A DNA stretch of 64,000 bases from Polynucleobacter necessarius (GTDB taxonomy: Bacteria; Pseudomonadota; Gammaproteobacteria; Burkholderiales; Burkholderiaceae): assembly GCF_900096755.1 (NCBI RefSeq), contig NZ_LT615227.1, forward strand, positions 894,457-958,456, given 5' to 3'. Positions 28,683 to 37,818 of the stretch are shown here, one piece after another. The notes under the pieces are model-generated. The model was not told where the DNA came from and did no database searches. It saw nothing but the letters and a program-made list of their open reading frames with translations. The position numbers were made by a program, and so were the translations under genes. Position 1 is the stretch's first letter. Each line of letters starts with the position of its first letter.

Positions 28683-29720
28683 CTAAAGAATATTAGGCTC
28701 AATCTCTAAACTCACACCAAAATCTGTGCGCACTTTATCTTGAATGCATTTAGCAAGACCAATAATGTCTTGCGCTGTCCCGCCACCATGGTTCACTAAT
28801 ACCAAGGCTTGATTTTCATAAACGCCGACCTTACCCATGCGCTGTCCTTTAAAGCCGGATTCATCGATGAGCCACCCTGCAGCAAGCTTCCGTTTGCCGG
28901 GAGCATCTGGATAAGAGACTAGGTTTGGAAATTTCCGTAGCAACGTTTCATATTGTTCATTGGGAACAATTGGGTTCTGAAAGAAGCTACCTGCATTACC
29001 AATGACTTTGGGATCAGGCAATTTATGAGTACGAATCTTGCAGACTGCCAAAAAGATTTCTTCAGCAGTAGGATTTATATTGCTAGCAAATTGCTTTGCT
29101 AAATCCGCGTAATGGATTCTTGCTTGCCATTTTTTTGGAATTCTAAAAACAACCTTTGTGACAATAAAGCGATGGGGATTTTGCTTAAAGTAGCTATCGC
29201 GATAACCAAATAAGCAGGCCTTGTTCTCGAGGGTGACAAAGGCATTGCTTTTTGTATCAAAAGCTTCAACCGATTCAATGTAGTCTCCTACCTCAATGCC
29301 ATAGGCACCAATGTTCTGAATGGGTGCGGCGCCAACCGTACCCGGAATGAGGGCGAGGTTTTCAAGGCCAGGCAAGTCCTGATCTAAAGTCCAACTAACA
29401 AACTGATGCCAATTCACACCGCCGCCCACGGCGATCAGAGTCTCATCATCATTGGAGGCAACGATTTTCTGATCAGCAATATTCATCAGTAGGGTGGCAC
29501 CCTGGAGTAATTGCGGCAGGATGACATTACTGCCACCCCCTAATACATGCCATGGCATTTTTTGTTCGGTAATTTGCGTCACGATCGCGGGGATTTGTTC
29601 AGCGCTGGTGATCTCATAGGCAAACTCGGCCTGGGCATCAAACCCAAAGGTATTGCGCTCCCGAAGACCCATATTAGGGGTCAATTTAGGGGTTGAGGAA
29701 GCCTGCGCAGGGGAGTTCAT
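28683..29720 (-). CDS. murB: UDP-N-acetylenolpyruvoylglucosamine reductase
   Basis: FAD enzyme making UDP-MurNAc for peptidoglycan. The 345-residue type I protein has HVLGGGSNVILP near residue 58, GTVGAAPIQNIGAYG (FAD site), GYRDSYFK, the catalytic serine in GNAGSFFQNP and the C-terminal active-site glutamate in SLEIEPN. Divergent from yajQ; convergent with the dead xseA. Intact, as expected for an essential gene. Confidence 0.96.
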   Translation of the reverse strand: MNSPAQASSTPKLTPNMGLRERNTFGFDAQAEFAYEITSAEQIPAIVTQITEQKMPWHVLGGGSNVILPQLLQGATLLMNIADQKIVASNDDETLIAVGGGVNWHQFVSWTLDQDLPGLENLALIPGTVGAAPIQNIGAYGIEVGDYIESVEAFDTKSNAFVTLENKACLFGYRDSYFKQNPHRFIVTKVVFRIPKKWQARIHYADLAKQFASNINPTAEEIFLAVCKIRTHKLPDPKVIGNAGSFFQNPIVPNEQYETLLRKFPNLVSYPDAPGKRKLAAGWLIDESGFKGQRMGKVGVYENQALVLVNHGGGTAQDIIGLAKCIQDKVRTDFGVSLEIEPNIL

Positions 29721-29797
29721 GCCACAATCTTATTCGAATGTGCGCCAAATACGCAGATAATTACCAAATTACCTCAGAAGATTAATAAGGAGTAGAA

Positions 29798-30283
29798 ATG
29801 CCCTCATTTGACGTTGTATGCGAACCGGATATGGTTGAGCTTAAGAATGCGATTGAACAGTCCAACAAAGAAATCAGCAACCGCTTTGACTTTAAGGGTT
29901 CTGATAGCCGTGTAGAGCAAAAAGACGAAGCGCTCATTTTGTTCGGCGATGATGATTTCAAATTGGGTCAAGTGCGCGATGTGTTGATTAATAAAATGGC
30001 AAAGCGCAATGTGGATGTGCGTTATCTCAAAGATGACAAAACAGAAACCATTGGTGGTGATAAGCGCAAGCAAACTATGAAGATCCAAAAAGGCATTACT
30101 TCAGAGTTATCTAAAAAAGTAGTGCGCATCATCAAAGATAGCAAGATTAAAGTGCAAGCCAGTATTCAGGGTGACGCAGTACGTGTTGCGGGCGGTAAGC
30201 GTGATGACTTGCAAGAAACCATGGCATTGCTCAAAAAGGAAGTAACAGAAGCTCCATTAAGCTTTAATAATTTCCGTGACTAA
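29798..30283 (+). CDS. YajQ-family nucleotide-binding protein
   Basis: UPF0234/YajQ protein of 161 residues: [29 protein letters not shown], the [13 protein letters not shown] segment and [22 protein letters not shown]. Members bind nucleotides, and one in Xanthomonas senses cyclic di-GMP, but the general role is unsettled. An AAGGAG ribosome site precedes the ATG. It overlaps xerD by 8 bases. Confidence 0.92.
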   Translation: MPSFDVVCEPDMVELKNAIEQSNKEISNRFDFKGSDSRVEQKDEALILFGDDDFKLGQVRDVLINKMAKRNVDVRYLKDDKTETIGGDKRKQTMKIQKGITSELSKKVVRIIKDSKIKVQASIQGDAVRVAGGKRDDLQETMALLKKEVTEAPLSFNNFRD

Positions 30284-31211
30284 TGTTGCCGCCAAAGAAA
30301 CTGTTGCTATAGCTCCAGCAAGCCAAGAAGCGATTGAACGCTTTTGTGATGCTTGCTGGCTAGAAGACGGCCTGGCTCAAAACAGCCTAGCCGCTTACCG
30401 CAGAGACTTATTGCTTCTCGCACAATGGCTCTATAAAAATCATCAGTCTGATCTGTATGCGGTGACTGAGAAAGATCTCACCGCTTACATTGCGCACCGT
30501 CGCGCTGATAAAGCCACAACAGCCAATCGACGTCTAACCGTTTTTAAGCGCTTCTATCGTCATGCCTTACGCATCAATTTAGTCAAGAGTGATCCGTGTA
30601 TAGGTCTGCGCGCTGCTAAGCAAGCAATGCGCTTTCCTAAAACATTGAGCGAAGACCAGGTGACTGCTTTGCTTAATGCGCCTGATATTGAAACCCCTTT
30701 AGGATTGCGCGATCGAACGATGTTGGAGTTGATGTACGCCAGCGGCTTACGCGTTTCAGAAATTGTTTCTCTCAAGACTGTTGCGCTCGGATTGAACGAA
30801 GGTGTGGTGCGAGTGATCAACGGTAAGGGTGGTAAAGAGCGTTTAGTGCCATTTGGTGGCGAAGCAGGTCAGTGGTTAAGAAGATATTTGGCGGATGCCA
30901 GAACACCGCTTCTTGAAGGCAAGACTACTGATGCGGTATTTGTTGGGCGCCATACTGGTACCGGTTTAACGAGGCAGGCATTTTGGGCTTTGATTAAGCG
31001 CTATGCAACGATTGCCAATATTCCAGCGGCCTTATCTCCTCACACCTTGCGACATGCGTTTGCCACCCATTTACTCAACCATGGTGCTGATTTACGGGTG
31101 GTGCAGCTTCTTTTGGGGCATGCAGATATCTCTACAACACAGATTTATACCCATGTGGCTAGAGAGCGCCTCAAATCGATTCATCAACAGCACCATCCGC
31201 GTGGCTCATAA
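30276..31211 (+). CDS. xerD: Site-specific tyrosine recombinase XerD
   Basis: Resolves chromosome dimers at dif with XerC. N-terminal SAM-like core-binding domain (residues about 17-105). Catalytic set complete: Arg159 (ASGLRVSE), Lys184 ([10 protein letters not shown]), His256 and Arg259 ([14 protein letters not shown]), His282 ([10 protein letters not shown]) and Tyr291 (IYTHV). Starts at GTG 30276 inside the yajQ end. 311 residues. A mobile-element integrase was considered, but length, sequence and the chromosomal setting point to XerD. Confidence 0.93.
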   Translation: MTNVAAKETVAIAPASQEAIERFCDACWLEDGLAQNSLAAYRRDLLLLAQWLYKNHQSDLYAVTEKDLTAYIAHRRADKATTANRRLTVFKRFYRHALRINLVKSDPCIGLRAAKQAMRFPKTLSEDQVTALLNAPDIETPLGLRDRTMLELMYASGLRVSEIVSLKTVALGLNEGVVRVINGKGGKERLVPFGGEAGQWLRRYLADARTPLLEGKTTDAVFVGRHTGTGLTRQAFWALIKRYATIANIPAALSPHTLRHAFATHLLNHGADLRVVQLLLGHADISTTQIYTHVARERLKSIHQQHHPRGS

Positions 31212-31260
31212 GCCATTGCCAAACCGATACGAAACTTGCAGAAGTGATTAAGATACCAGC

Positions 31261-31893
31261 ATGACCTTAAGCCTAGATCTATTACTGATTCCTATTGCCT
31301 ACCTCATCGGCTCGATTTCGTTTGCGGTGGTTGTGAGCAAGTGCATGCGTTTGCCTGATCCCCATTCCTATGGATCAGGTAATCCTGGTGCGACAAACGT
31401 ATTACGTACTGGCAATAAATTAGCGGCCGTCCTTACCTTAATTGGCGACGCCCTAAAAGGTTACTTTGCAGTGATGTTGGCTAGAGTGATTTTAGGAGAC
31501 CAGTCACTTACCTCTACTTTAGATTCATGGGTTTTGTGTGGTGTAGTCCTGGCAGTTTTCTTGGGACACCTATTCCCAATATTTCACGGCTTTAAAGGCG
31601 GCAAAGGCGTTGCTACTGCATGCGGAATTTTGTTCGGTGTTAATTGGATCTTAGGCGCTGCAACTCTAGGCACCTGGATCATTGTGGCAACCTTTATGCG
31701 CTATTCCTCTTTGGCAGCTTTAGCAGCTGCTGTATTTGATCCAATCTATTTTGTCTTTCTCTTTGGCTTTCAGCCGATGGGTATTGCCTTATTGATTGTG
31801 TGCTTCCTTTTAATCTGGCGTCATCGCAGCAATATCCGTAATTTGATGAATGGCACAGAGAGTCGTATTGGTTCTAAAAAGAATCCAAAATAA
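31261..31893 (+). CDS. plsY: Acyl-phosphate glycerol-3-phosphate acyltransferase
   Basis: Integral membrane enzyme that acylates glycerol-3-phosphate with acyl phosphate, first step of phospholipid synthesis. The 210-residue protein has about five membrane segments and the three PlsY motifs: [30 protein letters not shown] and [14 protein letters not shown]. Starts at ATG 31261, 49 bases after xerD. Confidence 0.94.
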   Translation: MTLSLDLLLIPIAYLIGSISFAVVVSKCMRLPDPHSYGSGNPGATNVLRTGNKLAAVLTLIGDALKGYFAVMLARVILGDQSLTSTLDSWVLCGVVLAVFLGHLFPIFHGFKGGKGVATACGILFGVNWILGAATLGTWIIVATFMRYSSLAALAAAVFDPIYFVFLFGFQPMGIALLIVCFLLIWRHRSNIRNLMNGTESRIGSKKNPK

Positions 31894-31920
31894 GTTTTAC
31901 CTTTTAAAAAGACAATCAAT

Positions 31921-32292
31921 ATGACCATCGCCTATGCATGCATTCTCTTTATGGGTCTATTCCCTTATGTAGCTGCTGGCATTGCTAAGAAGGGCTTTGA
32001 AGGCTACGACAACAGCATGCCGCGGCAATGGCTTGCTAAGCAAACAGGATTTAGGGCGCGTGCCAATGCAGCTCAAGCAAACCTCTTTGAATCCTTACCT
32101 TTCTTTTTTGCAGCGGTCATCATTGCCCATATCGCAAATGCACCCCAGGTAAGGATCGACCTTCTAGCCATCGGGTTTGTTGTTGCACGCATTGCCTATT
32201 TAGTTTGTTATGTTGCCAATTGGCCAACTACCAGATCAATTGTTTGGCTTGCAGGCATTGCTTGTGTGGTGGCTATGTTTTTTCAGATCTAG
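31921..32292 (+). CDS. MAPEG-family membrane protein
   Basis: A 123-residue protein with four hydrophobic segments and the MAPEG core FRARANAAQANLFESLPFF (about residues 43-61), the region that holds glutathione-contacting residues in eukaryotic relatives. Bacterial MAPEG proteins of this short type have no assigned function. It follows plsY by 27 bases on the same strand and may share its transcript. Confidence 0.82.
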   Translation: MTIAYACILFMGLFPYVAAGIAKKGFEGYDNSMPRQWLAKQTGFRARANAAQANLFESLPFFFAAVIIAHIANAPQVRIDLLAIGFVVARIAYLVCYVANWPTTRSIVWLAGIACVVAMFFQI

Positions 32293-32364
32293 AAACCAGC
32301 AACTAAAAAGCAAAACTACTAATTAGCAATACGAGACATATAAAAAATTATTGAGACCAACCCT

Positions 32365-33142
32365 ATGCCAACAAAAAAATACCTAGCAAGACAGTCGCCA
32401 AGAAAACCACTAAGGCAGCTACAAAGACAACAACGAAGACAGCAAAGAAAGACGCTGCTGTGGCGTGCCGTTGTCAGTGGTGATTCGTCGTCGCATCGAG
32501 GCGCAAAAGGCGCGCTTTCATGCCAACGACAATATTTCTGCTTTTATTAAACCGGGCGAGTTAGAGGGGGTCTAGTAGATGAGGTTGCTCAAAAGATGCA
32601 AGAGGTGCTCGAGAGTTTGGTGATTGATACGCAAAATGATCACAACACACAGAACACTAGTCGCCGTGTAGCCAAGATGTATGTGCAAGAGGTTTTTAAC
32701 GGCCGCTATGTTCATCAGCCAACCTTAACGAAGTTCCCCAACGTGAGTCGCTTAAACGAACTCATGATTATTGGGCCTATCACCGTAAGAAGTGCATGCT
32801 CCCATCACCTCTGCCCGATCATGGGCCGAATTTGGATTGGCGTGTTGCCAAGCAAGGAATCGGCATTGATTGGTTTATCCAAGTATTCCCGCCTAACCGA
32901 GTGGGTCATGTGTAGGCCGCAAATTCAGGAAGAAGCGGTTGTGGAGCTAGCAGACATACTGGAAAAAAATCAAACCTATCGGTGTTGCTGTTGTGATGGA
33001 TGCCGATCACTTCTGTATGCAGTGGCGCGGCGTCAAGGATCGCGACTCGAAGATGATTAATAGCGTAATGCGTGGCGCATTCGCATTCTTAAGGGACTCC
33101 AATCTCAGAAGAGAGTTCTTGGCGTTAATTGATCGTAAGTGA
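32365..33142 (+). pseudogene. folE: GTP cyclohydrolase I, multiply frameshifted
   Basis: FolE makes dihydroneopterin triphosphate from GTP, precursor of folate and queuosine. A Lys/Thr/Ala-rich tail (KTVAKKTTKAATKTTTKTAK), then VVIRRRIEAQKARFHANDN, the core 32596-33060 (ESLVIDTQNDHNTQNTSRR, VRSACSHHLCPIMG, IGLSKYSRLTEW) and the end DADHFCMQWRGVKDRDSK...LALIDRK are all recognisable but sit in different frames. Shifts occur near the A-run 32373-32379, at about 32462-32466, near the G-run 32566-32570 and at the A-run 32963-32969. The longest open piece lacks both ends, including the last conserved Cys. Dead unless several bases are miscalled. Confidence 0.93.
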
Positions 33143-33167
33143 TTTGAGCCTCTTTGATTTATTTGCG

Positions 33168-33200
33168 AAAAAGCCGCTCCCTGTGAACGGCTTTTTCTTT
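33168..33200 (+). terminator. Rho-independent terminator after folE
   Basis: AAAAAGCCG (33168-33176) pairs with CGGCTTTTT (33188-33196), loop CTCCCTGTGAA, followed by further T residues. The position, about 25 bases after the folE stop, is what a once-functional folE would have. Confidence 0.85.
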
Positions 33201-33261
33201 GTTACTCGTCTATAAAGTCGCTACACTTAGACTATTCATTCTTTGATCAAGAGCGCTATTT

Positions 33262-33468
33262 ATGTTTAATACCTTTATATATGCCGTGTTTGCATTAGCG
33301 CTCCTCGCATGCACTAGCTTCCCCGATCAAAATCAAGATCCCGCTAAAAATAATCCAGTGACCTATCGTCAAGACCTGAAGGATTGCAAAGATGTTTATC
33401 CAGAAGCAGGATTAGGCGTGCACCTAAAACAGTGGGATGGTTGCATGAGATTAAAGGGTTGGAAATAG
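33262..33468 (+). CDS. Small predicted lipoprotein
   Basis: A 68-residue product with a short hydrophobic leader and lipobox LALLAC (Cys17), then a polar mature part of about 50 residues with two cysteines (DLKDCKDVY, WDGCMRLKGW) that may pair. I recognise no family. It follows the folE terminator and precedes the gap before the HiPIP gene. Lipidation and envelope location are inferred from the leader only. Confidence 0.6.
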   Translation: MFNTFIYAVFALALLACTSFPDQNQDPAKNNPVTYRQDLKDCKDVYPEAGLGVHLKQWDGCMRLKGWK

Positions 33469-33491
33469 GTCGGCATCAGGCGCCATCTTGC

Positions 33492-33506
33492 TGAGAATAA
33501 TTCTCA
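33492..33506. promoter_or_regulatory. Fur-box-like 7-1-7 inverted repeat upstream of the HiPIP gene
   Basis: TGAGAAT-A-ATTCTCA is a perfect 7-1-7 palindrome of the form bound by the iron regulator Fur. It is 24 bases after the small lipoprotein gene and about 130 bases before the HiPIP start; AT-rich promoter-like sequence (TATATTGTTATATAAAT) follows directly. This is a pattern match only. Confidence 0.5.
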
Positions 33507-33638
33507 ACTATATTGTTATATAAATCATGGGCTTAGCGCTTCGCTAGCAACCCAAAAACATCTCCACTATGATCGGGTTTAGTTTTATAGGTGCATATCC
33601 CTTGCATATTATTTGCTGTTTTACTTTTTGGAGAACCC

Positions 33639-33959
33639 ATGAAAAATAGTCGTCGCCAATTTATGATTTTGTCTGCTGCTGGTGCCTGTACTTTGGCATT
33701 GAACGGTAAAGTTCAAGCTCAAGCTCAAGCTCAAGCTATGGTTGCTGAAACAGACCCACAAGCTGCTGCATTGGGTTACAAGGCTGATGCCTCTAAAGTA
33801 GATAAAGCGAAGTTTGCTAAGTATGCTGCTGGTCAACAGTGCGACAACTGTGCCTTGTATCAAGGTAAAACTGGCTCTGCTGCTGGTGGTTGCTCATTAT
33901 TTGCTGGCAAACAAGTTGCTGGTAAAGGCTGGTGTTCTGCTTACGCTAAAAAGGCGTAA
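33639..33959 (+). CDS. High-potential iron-sulfur protein (HiPIP)
   Basis: Periplasmic electron carrier with one [4Fe-4S] cluster. The ATG at 33639, preceded by GGAG, gives a 106-residue precursor with a twin-arginine signal (NSRRQFMILSAAGACTLAL). Cluster cysteines are Cys68, Cys71, Cys85 and Cys99 (QQCDNCALYQ, GGCSLF, GWCSAY). The leader end is a QA repeat encoded by a hexanucleotide array. The in-frame Met at 33591 is rejected because it would precede the RR motif with an unrelated hydrophobic stretch. Single-gene unit with its own terminator. Confidence 0.93.
   Translation: MKNSRRQFMILSAAGACTLALNGKVQAQAQAQAMVAETDPQAAALGYKADASKVDKAKFAKYAAGQQCDNCALYQGKTGSAAGGCSLFAGKQVAGKGWCSAYAKKA
33715..33738 (+). 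repeat. Hexanucleotide repeat (CAAGCT) in the HiPIP signal peptide
   Basis: About four tandem CAAGCT units encode QAQAQAQA at the end of the twin-arginine signal. Unit changes would alter length by two residues without a frame change, near the signal-peptidase site. Confidence 0.8.
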
Positions 33960-34000
33960 AACAGCAACAACCTTGCATTAAGCGCCGATTGATATCGGCC

Positions 34001-34042
34001 AATATAAAAGACTGCCAGTAATGCTGAGCAGTCTTTTATATT
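34001..34042. terminator. Strong bidirectional-type hairpin after the HiPIP gene
   Basis: A perfect 15-bp stem: AATATAAAAGACTGC (34001-34015) with GCAGTCTTTTATATT (34028-34042) and a 12-base loop, with T-rich arms on both strands. About 40 bases past the HiPIP stop, so a probable terminator. A smaller GCCGAT/ATCGGC hairpin precedes it at 33984-33999. Confidence 0.75.
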
Positions 34043-34181
34043 GCCTTAAAGAACACCATCGTAGGGCTGTAGAGGGGTGGGGGTAGGGGGGCTGGTGAGA
34101 TGCAGGAGTCTCGCATTTTTGTTGTTTATGATGCATTAATTACAAAATATAAAAAACTGAACGAGACTAATTGCATCCCTT

Positions 34182-34722
34182 ATGAAACATACCGCTAAAT
34201 ATTTATTGCATCGTGCTGCCTTTTACTTTGGCGGAGATCAGCCTGCAGTGAGTTGGGCTGAGCGTTTGAGATCTTGTGCTGGCGCTTTTGTGGGTCTGAT
34301 ATTAGTGCTGACTGTGGCGAAGATGCTCGGTGAGTTCAGTGGTGTTGAGGAGTGGCTAATGGCTTCTCTAGGTGCTAGTTGCACTCTTGGTCTTTGCTTT
34401 ACCGGGTAGTCCAATGGCGCAGCCGTGGGCGGTGATTGCAGGCAACACCTTATCCGCCTTTGTTGGTATTGCTGCAGCAATCTTGATTGATCAGCCCTTA
34501 TTGGCCATGCCAATTGCGGCAAGTCTTTCGATTATGGGAATGTTTGCGTTGCGCTGTTTGCATCCGCCTGCCGCTGCTGCGGCACTGATTGCCATCTTGG
34601 GTCATGTAACCAGTTACCGCTACGCGCTCTTTCCGGTGATGATTGATTCGGTTTTATTGGTGCTTGCGGGGGCAATTTATAGCAATTTGACTGGTAAGCC
34701 CTATCCAAATAGGCCTAAATAA
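34182..34722 (+). pseudogene. HPP-family membrane protein, frameshifted
   Basis: HPP proteins are small four-helix membrane proteins, some linked to nitrite transport. The frame from 34182 has RLRSCAGAFVGLILVL and LMASLGAS, then shifts at the T pair 34379-34380 and stops at 34409. The other frame continues LVFALPGSPMAQPW, the signature region, then MFALRCLHPPAAAAAL and ends at 34722. Deleting one T restores GASALLVFALPGSPMAQPW, so one inserted base explains it. Whole product would be about 180 residues. One lesion only, so an assembly error is possible. Confidence 0.85.
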
Positions 34723-35137
34723 GTTTTTAAGCAGGTTTTGACCCCTTAAAAACCTATATATTAGGCCAATTTTTCATTAAATAACGATAAATAAATCTAA
34801 ATAACGTTAATTTGCTTTAAATGAGGTTATTTTCTCTTTGTGGCTGCAATAGAGGCGATGCAGTCTTTAATGCCGTAATTGTGGTATTTTCCTTTTTAAG
34901 GGGCTGGGCGCATTCCACCACAGAGTTACGAACATTGATTTTTGGGGTATTACCTGAGGTCATATTGGCTCCTATTTCTTTCTTATGTTGATGAATACAG
35001 CGCTATCTTGCGCTCTTTAGCCCTTCAGTGCCTATTTTATAAAAGATTTTGGCTGCGTATAAAGCGATAAAATCTAGGGTTAATTGCACAAAAACCGTAA
35101 AATTGCACAATACATTCAAAAGGTTAGCTATTTGCTT
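34723..35137. other. 415-base region before manC: AT-rich DNA, a possible small ORF and direct repeats
   Basis: The first 100 bases are very AT-rich with ATAAC-type repeats and no gene. A small minus-strand frame lies at 34817-34963 (separate entry). Next to manC, two copies of AATTGCACAA (35082-35091 and 35101-35110) stand 19 bases apart. The manC promoter should lie here, probably around the TATAAA-like sequence near 35037-35043; I cannot fix its boxes. Confidence 0.4.
34817..34963 (-). CDS. Possible small ORF of unknown function
   Basis: An ATG (34963) with AGGAG six bases ahead opens a 48-residue frame starting MTSGNTPKINVRNSVVECAQ. A one-base shift after PLKK would instead give GKYHNYGIKDCIASIAATKR and a stop at 34827, which reads more like protein. 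So this may be a real short gene, possibly itself frameshifted. No family recognised. Confidence 0.35.
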   Translation of the reverse strand: MTSGNTPKINVRNSVVECAQPLKKENTTITALKTASPLLQPQRENNLI

Positions 35138-36607
35138 ATGACGCAAGTTTTGCCCATAATTCTCTGTGGGGGGTCTGGAACTCGTCTTTGGCCCCTTTCC
35201 CGCTCTGGGTTTCCAAAGCAATTTTTAGTGTTGTCGGGTGACGGCTCTAATCAAAGTTTGTTTCAGCAGGCTATTGGCCGCATTCATTCAGTTGCAAGCA
35301 AAGAAGTTTCATTAGGTAAGACAGTGATCGTTACCAATGAAGAGCATCGTTTCTTAGCGCTCGATCAATTACGCGAATTAAAAAATACACTACACAACGT
35401 CGATGCCACTTTATTGCTCGAACCATCTGGCAGAAATACAGCGCCCGCATTAACGCTTGCCGCACTCTTTGCGCAAGAGCAAGGCCAGGATCCTATTTTG
35501 GTGGTAACTCCAGCAGATCAAACCGTTACCAATCCGGCGGCATTTACTAAGGCATTGGCTGACAGTATTGCGATTGCGCAAACGGGTGCGATTGCGATTT
35601 TAGGTATTACACCTTCTGCACCAGAAACTGGATACGGTTACATCAAAGTGCAAAACGGTAGCTCTGATAGCGGACTGGTTGTGGAGCGCTTTGTAGAAAA
35701 ACCGAATGAAGCTACGGCTAAGCAGTATCTGGCAGAGGGCGGTTACTTTTGGAATGGCGGCATGTTTGTGCTCAAAGCCAGTGTTTGGCTTGCCGCTCTT
35801 AAGGAGTTTCGTCCGGACATCCTGTCTGCTACTGAAAAAGCCTGGAAAGATAAGGCGGTTGATGCATCGGGTGACGCGCAGTTCATTCGCCCTGCAAAAG
35901 AATTATTTAACGCCATACCAAGCGAGTCAGTGGACTATGCTGTTATCGAAAAATGCCCTGGTAAGCTGCCCATCAAGATGGTGGAGTTGGATGCCGGTTG
36001 GAATGATTTAGGCGCATGGGATGCTGTGTGGCAAGCAGGCAAACAGGATGCGCAAGGTAACGTCACTAGCGGCGATGCCTTGGTGAGTAATTCGAAGAAC
36101 TCACTCATTCATGCAAGTAGTCGTTTGGTGAGCGCGGTTGGAGTTGAAAACCTCATCATTGTTGAAACTGCAGATGCTGTACTTGTTGCCGATCGTAAAA
36201 ATAGCCAAGACGTCAAAAATATTGTTAGCAAGCTTGAGTCACAAAAGCGTGAAGAGAAGAGCTTGCACCGCAAGGTTTCTCGTCCTTGGGGTTGGTATGA
36301 CAGTGTCGATGAGGGTGAGCGCTTTAAGGTAAAGCGTATTCAGGTTAAGCCTGGTGCTAGTTTGTCTCTGCAAATGCATCATCACCGTGCCGAGCATTGG
36401 ATTGTGGTGAAGGGTACCGCTGAGATTACCAATGGCGATCAAGTATTGCTGCTGACTGAGAACCAGAGCACTTATATTCCCCAGGGGCAAACCCATCGTC
36501 TGGCCAACCCAGGCAAGACACCACTAGAGATTATTGAAGTGCAGTCCGGAAGTTATTTGGGTGAAGACGATATTGTGCGTTTTGAAGATACCTACGGTAG
36601 AAGTTAA
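35138..36607 (+). CDS. manC: Mannose-1-phosphate guanylyltransferase / mannose-6-phosphate isomerase
   Basis: Makes GDP-mannose for the fucose genes that follow. ATG 35138 chosen because MTQVLPIILCGGSGTRLW is the family start; the Met at 35084 is an upstream extension. Nucleotidyltransferase domain: GGSGTRLWPLSR, VTPADQ, FVEKP, FWNGGMF, and DAGWNDLGAW. C-terminal cupin (type II isomerase) domain: RPWGWYDSVDEGERFKVKRI and LQMHHHRAEHWIVVKGTAE. 489 residues, the normal bifunctional length. First gene of manC-gmd-fcl and of the 29-kb glycan region. Confidence 0.95.
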   Translation: MTQVLPIILCGGSGTRLWPLSRSGFPKQFLVLSGDGSNQSLFQQAIGRIHSVASKEVSLGKTVIVTNEEHRFLALDQLRELKNTLHNVDATLLLEPSGRNTAPALTLAALFAQEQGQDPILVVTPADQTVTNPAAFTKALADSIAIAQTGAIAILGITPSAPETGYGYIKVQNGSSDSGLVVERFVEKPNEATAKQYLAEGGYFWNGGMFVLKASVWLAALKEFRPDILSATEKAWKDKAVDASGDAQFIRPAKELFNAIPSESVDYAVIEKCPGKLPIKMVELDAGWNDLGAWDAVWQAGKQDAQGNVTSGDALVSNSKNSLIHASSRLVSAVGVENLIIVETADAVLVADRKNSQDVKNIVSKLESQKREEKSLHRKVSRPWGWYDSVDEGERFKVKRIQVKPGASLSLQMHHHRAEHWIVVKGTAEITNGDQVLLLTENQSTYIPQGQTHRLANPGKTPLEIIEVQSGSYLGEDDIVRFEDTYGRS

Positions 36608-36660
36608 GTAAAAGCAGTTAATACATTAAGCAAATTAAGTAAACAAAGAAGAGTCAATAT

Positions 36661-37788
36661 ATGAGTAAGCAAAAAGTCGCGTTAATCACTGGTATTACTG
36701 GTCAAGATGGTTCATACCTTGCCGAGTTCTTATTGGAAAAAGGCTACATCGTTCATGGCATTAAGCGCCGCGCCTCTTCTTTTAATACCGAGCGTATTGA
36801 TCACATTTATCAAGACCCGCACATTAATCATCCGGATTTAATTCTTCACTACGGTGATTTAACGGATACCAGTAATTTGGTGCGCATTATTAAGTTGTGC
36901 CAACCTGATGAGATTTACAACTTGGGCGCGCAGAGTCACGTTGCTGTCTCATTTGAGTCTCCTGAATACACGGCGGATGTTGATGCAATGGGCCCATTGC
37001 GCATGCTAGAAGCCATTCGTATTTTGGGTTTAGAAAAGAAAACCCGTTTCTATCAAGCATCAACATCAGAGCTTTATGGTTTGGTACAAGAGATTCCACA
37101 AAAGGAAACCACTCCTTTCTACCCAAGAAGCCCATACGCAGTAGCAAAGATGTATGCCTACTGGATCACAGTCAACTATCGTGAAGCTTATGGTATTTAT
37201 GCTTGTAACGGCATTTTGTTTAACCACGAATCCAAGCGTCGTGGCGAGACTTTCGTAACACGCAAGGTGACTCGCGGTTTAGCAAATATTGCTCAAGGTC
37301 TTGAGAAGTGCCTCTACATGGGTAATATCGATGCCTTGCGTGACTGGGGTCATGCAAAAGACTACGTACGTATGCAGTGGTTGATGCTTCAGCAAGATAA
37401 GCCGGAAGATTTTGTGATTGCAACTGGTGTGCAGTTCACTGTTCGTGAATTTATTATCCGCAGCGCAAAGCAATTGGGCATTACCTTGAAGTTTGAAGGT
37501 TCTGCTGAGAACGAAAAGGCTATTGTTGCTTCTATTGAGGGCGATAAAGCGCCGGCACTCAAAGTGGGCGATGTTGTTGTTCAAATCGACCCACGCTACT
37601 ACCGCCCAACGGAAGTAGAAACTCTCCTGGGCGATCCAACCAAAGCTAAAGAAAAGCTTGGCTGGGTTCCAGAAATTACCCTGGATGAAATGATTGTTGA
37701 GATGGTGGCAAGTGATTTGGATAAAGCCAAGCAACATGCATTGTTAAGCAAACATGGATTCTCGGTATCAGTTAGTAAGGAAAATTAA
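36661..37788 (+). CDS. gmd: GDP-mannose 4,6-dehydratase
   Basis: Converts GDP-mannose to GDP-4-keto-6-deoxymannose. The 375-residue protein has [20 protein letters not shown], the [15 protein letters not shown] loop, [11 protein letters not shown], catalytic STSELYG with [26 protein letters not shown] and [20 protein letters not shown] sequence ([17 protein letters not shown]). Full-length E. coli type Gmd. Followed by fcl after 30 bases, so GDP-L-fucose is the likely product of the pair. Confidence 0.96.
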   Translation: MSKQKVALITGITGQDGSYLAEFLLEKGYIVHGIKRRASSFNTERIDHIYQDPHINHPDLILHYGDLTDTSNLVRIIKLCQPDEIYNLGAQSHVAVSFESPEYTADVDAMGPLRMLEAIRILGLEKKTRFYQASTSELYGLVQEIPQKETTPFYPRSPYAVAKMYAYWITVNYREAYGIYACNGILFNHESKRRGETFVTRKVTRGLANIAQGLEKCLYMGNIDALRDWGHAKDYVRMQWLMLQQDKPEDFVIATGVQFTVREFIIRSAKQLGITLKFEGSAENEKAIVASIEGDKAPALKVGDVVVQIDPRYYRPTEVETLLGDPTKAKEKLGWVPEITLDEMIVEMVASDLDKAKQHALLSKHGFSVSVSKEN

Positions 37789-37818
37789 TTCGTAACGTCA
37801 TTCGAAAACTCAAAATTA

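Noticed and set aside
30276-31211. Integrase of a mobile element
   Set aside because: Complete XerD with chromosomal neighbours; no attachment repeats or phage genes around it.
33984-33999. Separate terminator
   Set aside because: Short 6-bp stem without T-run; the hairpin at 34001-34042 is the better terminator.
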